This document shows positions 63,683 through 64,000 of a DNA stretch of 64,000 nt, in pieces. The stretch is from CAVTWH01 sp963850915 (GTDB lineage Bacteria; Actinomycetota; Actinomycetes; Mycobacteriales; Micromonosporaceae). Each line of letters starts with the position of its first letter. The stretch's first letter is position 1. The notes below the pieces were generated by a model. It was not told the origin of the DNA, made no database searches, and saw nothing but the letters and a program-made list of their open reading frames with translations. The position numbers were made by a program, and so were the translations under genes. The stretch is taken from NCBI GenBank assembly GCA_963850915.1, contig CAWKND010000010.1, forward strand, positions 62,001-126,000, written 5' to 3'.

Positions 63683-64000
63683 TCATTCGGCCCCGCCGTC
63701 CCCGTGTAGTTGCCGGCCCTTGCCGCTGACCGGGCAGGAGTGGCGTACCGGACAGCTGCGGCAACGCGAGTTGACCACAGCGCTGAACGTAGAAGCCGCC
63801 ATCGCCGCCGCTGTCTTGCGTACCAGTGCCGCCGCCCAGGTCGGATCGGCCGACTCGGACAGCGGCGGCTGGCTCTGCTCCTTCACCCCGACATGGTCGG
63901 TACCGAGCTGTACCAGCGACGCGCCGCCCGGCTCCAGCCCCACCTCCGGGAACGCGCCCGCCTCGACCGCTGCCTGGTAGGCGCCGAGTTGGGGATATTC
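63683..64000 (-). CDS. adnA: AdnA C-terminal end (partial, runs off right edge)
   Basis: Only the last ~105 codons are present. They show the end of the nuclease domain and the iron-sulfur cluster cysteines in NSRCRSCPVRHSCPVS, as in AddB/AdnA-type nucleases, and PQLGAYQAAVEAG typical of the RecB nuclease C-terminal helix. The stop is at 63683-63685. Consistent with Rv3202c beside adnB. Confidence 0.85.
   Translation of the reverse strand, partial: EYPQLGAYQAAVEAGAFPEVGLEPGGASLVQLGTDHVGVKEQSQPPLSESADPTWAAALVRKTAAAMAASTFSAVVNSRCRSCPVRHSCPVSGKGRQLHGDGGAE

Overview
The window is about 70 % G+C. It carries SigR/RsrA, two WhiB-type regulators (one with the WhiB7 AT-hook), a mycoredoxin, AdnA/AdnB, UvrD2 and the 24-residue ribosomal protein bL37, so it comes from a mycothiol-using actinomycete. 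Many secreted proteins, lipoproteins, glycan-active enzymes and ricin-type lectin repeats suggest a soil filamentous actinobacterium, possibly Micromonosporaceae-like. The genus is inference. The tetramer GTAC, and GGTACC in particular, is strongly over-represented throughout.

Left conserved block (1-16 kb): end of a SIS-domain sugar isomerase; a TetR/DHA2 efflux pair; GNAT; a 71-aa biotinyl carrier protein; a cupin/MarR pair; bL37; rsrA-sigR with a consensus SigR promoter; an alpha/beta hydrolase; whiB; an SRAP-domain DNA-protein crosslink protein; aroA; rsgA; a DUF2087 regulator; hisN; a DMT-like membrane protein; an M3 oligopeptidase. Much of this order matches the sigH-rshA-TB7.3 / aroA region of Mycobacterium tuberculosis.

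Accessory centre (16-38 kb): a three-part asparagine-synthetase-like/F420-ligase-like fusion; an NlpC/P60 hydrolase behind a c-di-AMP (ydaO) riboswitch; a secreted seven-repeat propeller-like protein; a bifunctional PBP; lipoproteins; an acyltransferase-SGNH protein coupled to a serine-less esterase; an SDR; a ROK pseudogene; a GH3 pseudogene beside an intact GH16 beta-glucanase with CebR-like operators; a MarR/membrane-protein pair; a sedolisin. Cell-envelope and secreted functions dominate and two genes are decaying, as expected of a lineage-specific insertion zone.

Right conserved block (38-64 kb): initiator tRNA, UPF0182, a PDZ/Lon-like protease, a DUF2342 metalloprotease, small conserved genes, a ThiF-like protein, an AarF-type kinase, whiB7 with a 103-codon leader ORF and attenuator, uvrD2, mycoredoxin under a SigR-type promoter, nudC, an M16 protease pair, a secreted repeat protein, a TM-anchored protein, adnB and the end of adnA. 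This corresponds to M. tuberculosis Rv3193c-Rv3202c. DNA repair (UvrD2, AdnAB, SRAP), thiol stress (SigR, RsrA, mycoredoxin) and antibiotic response (WhiB7) are therefore concentrated in this window.
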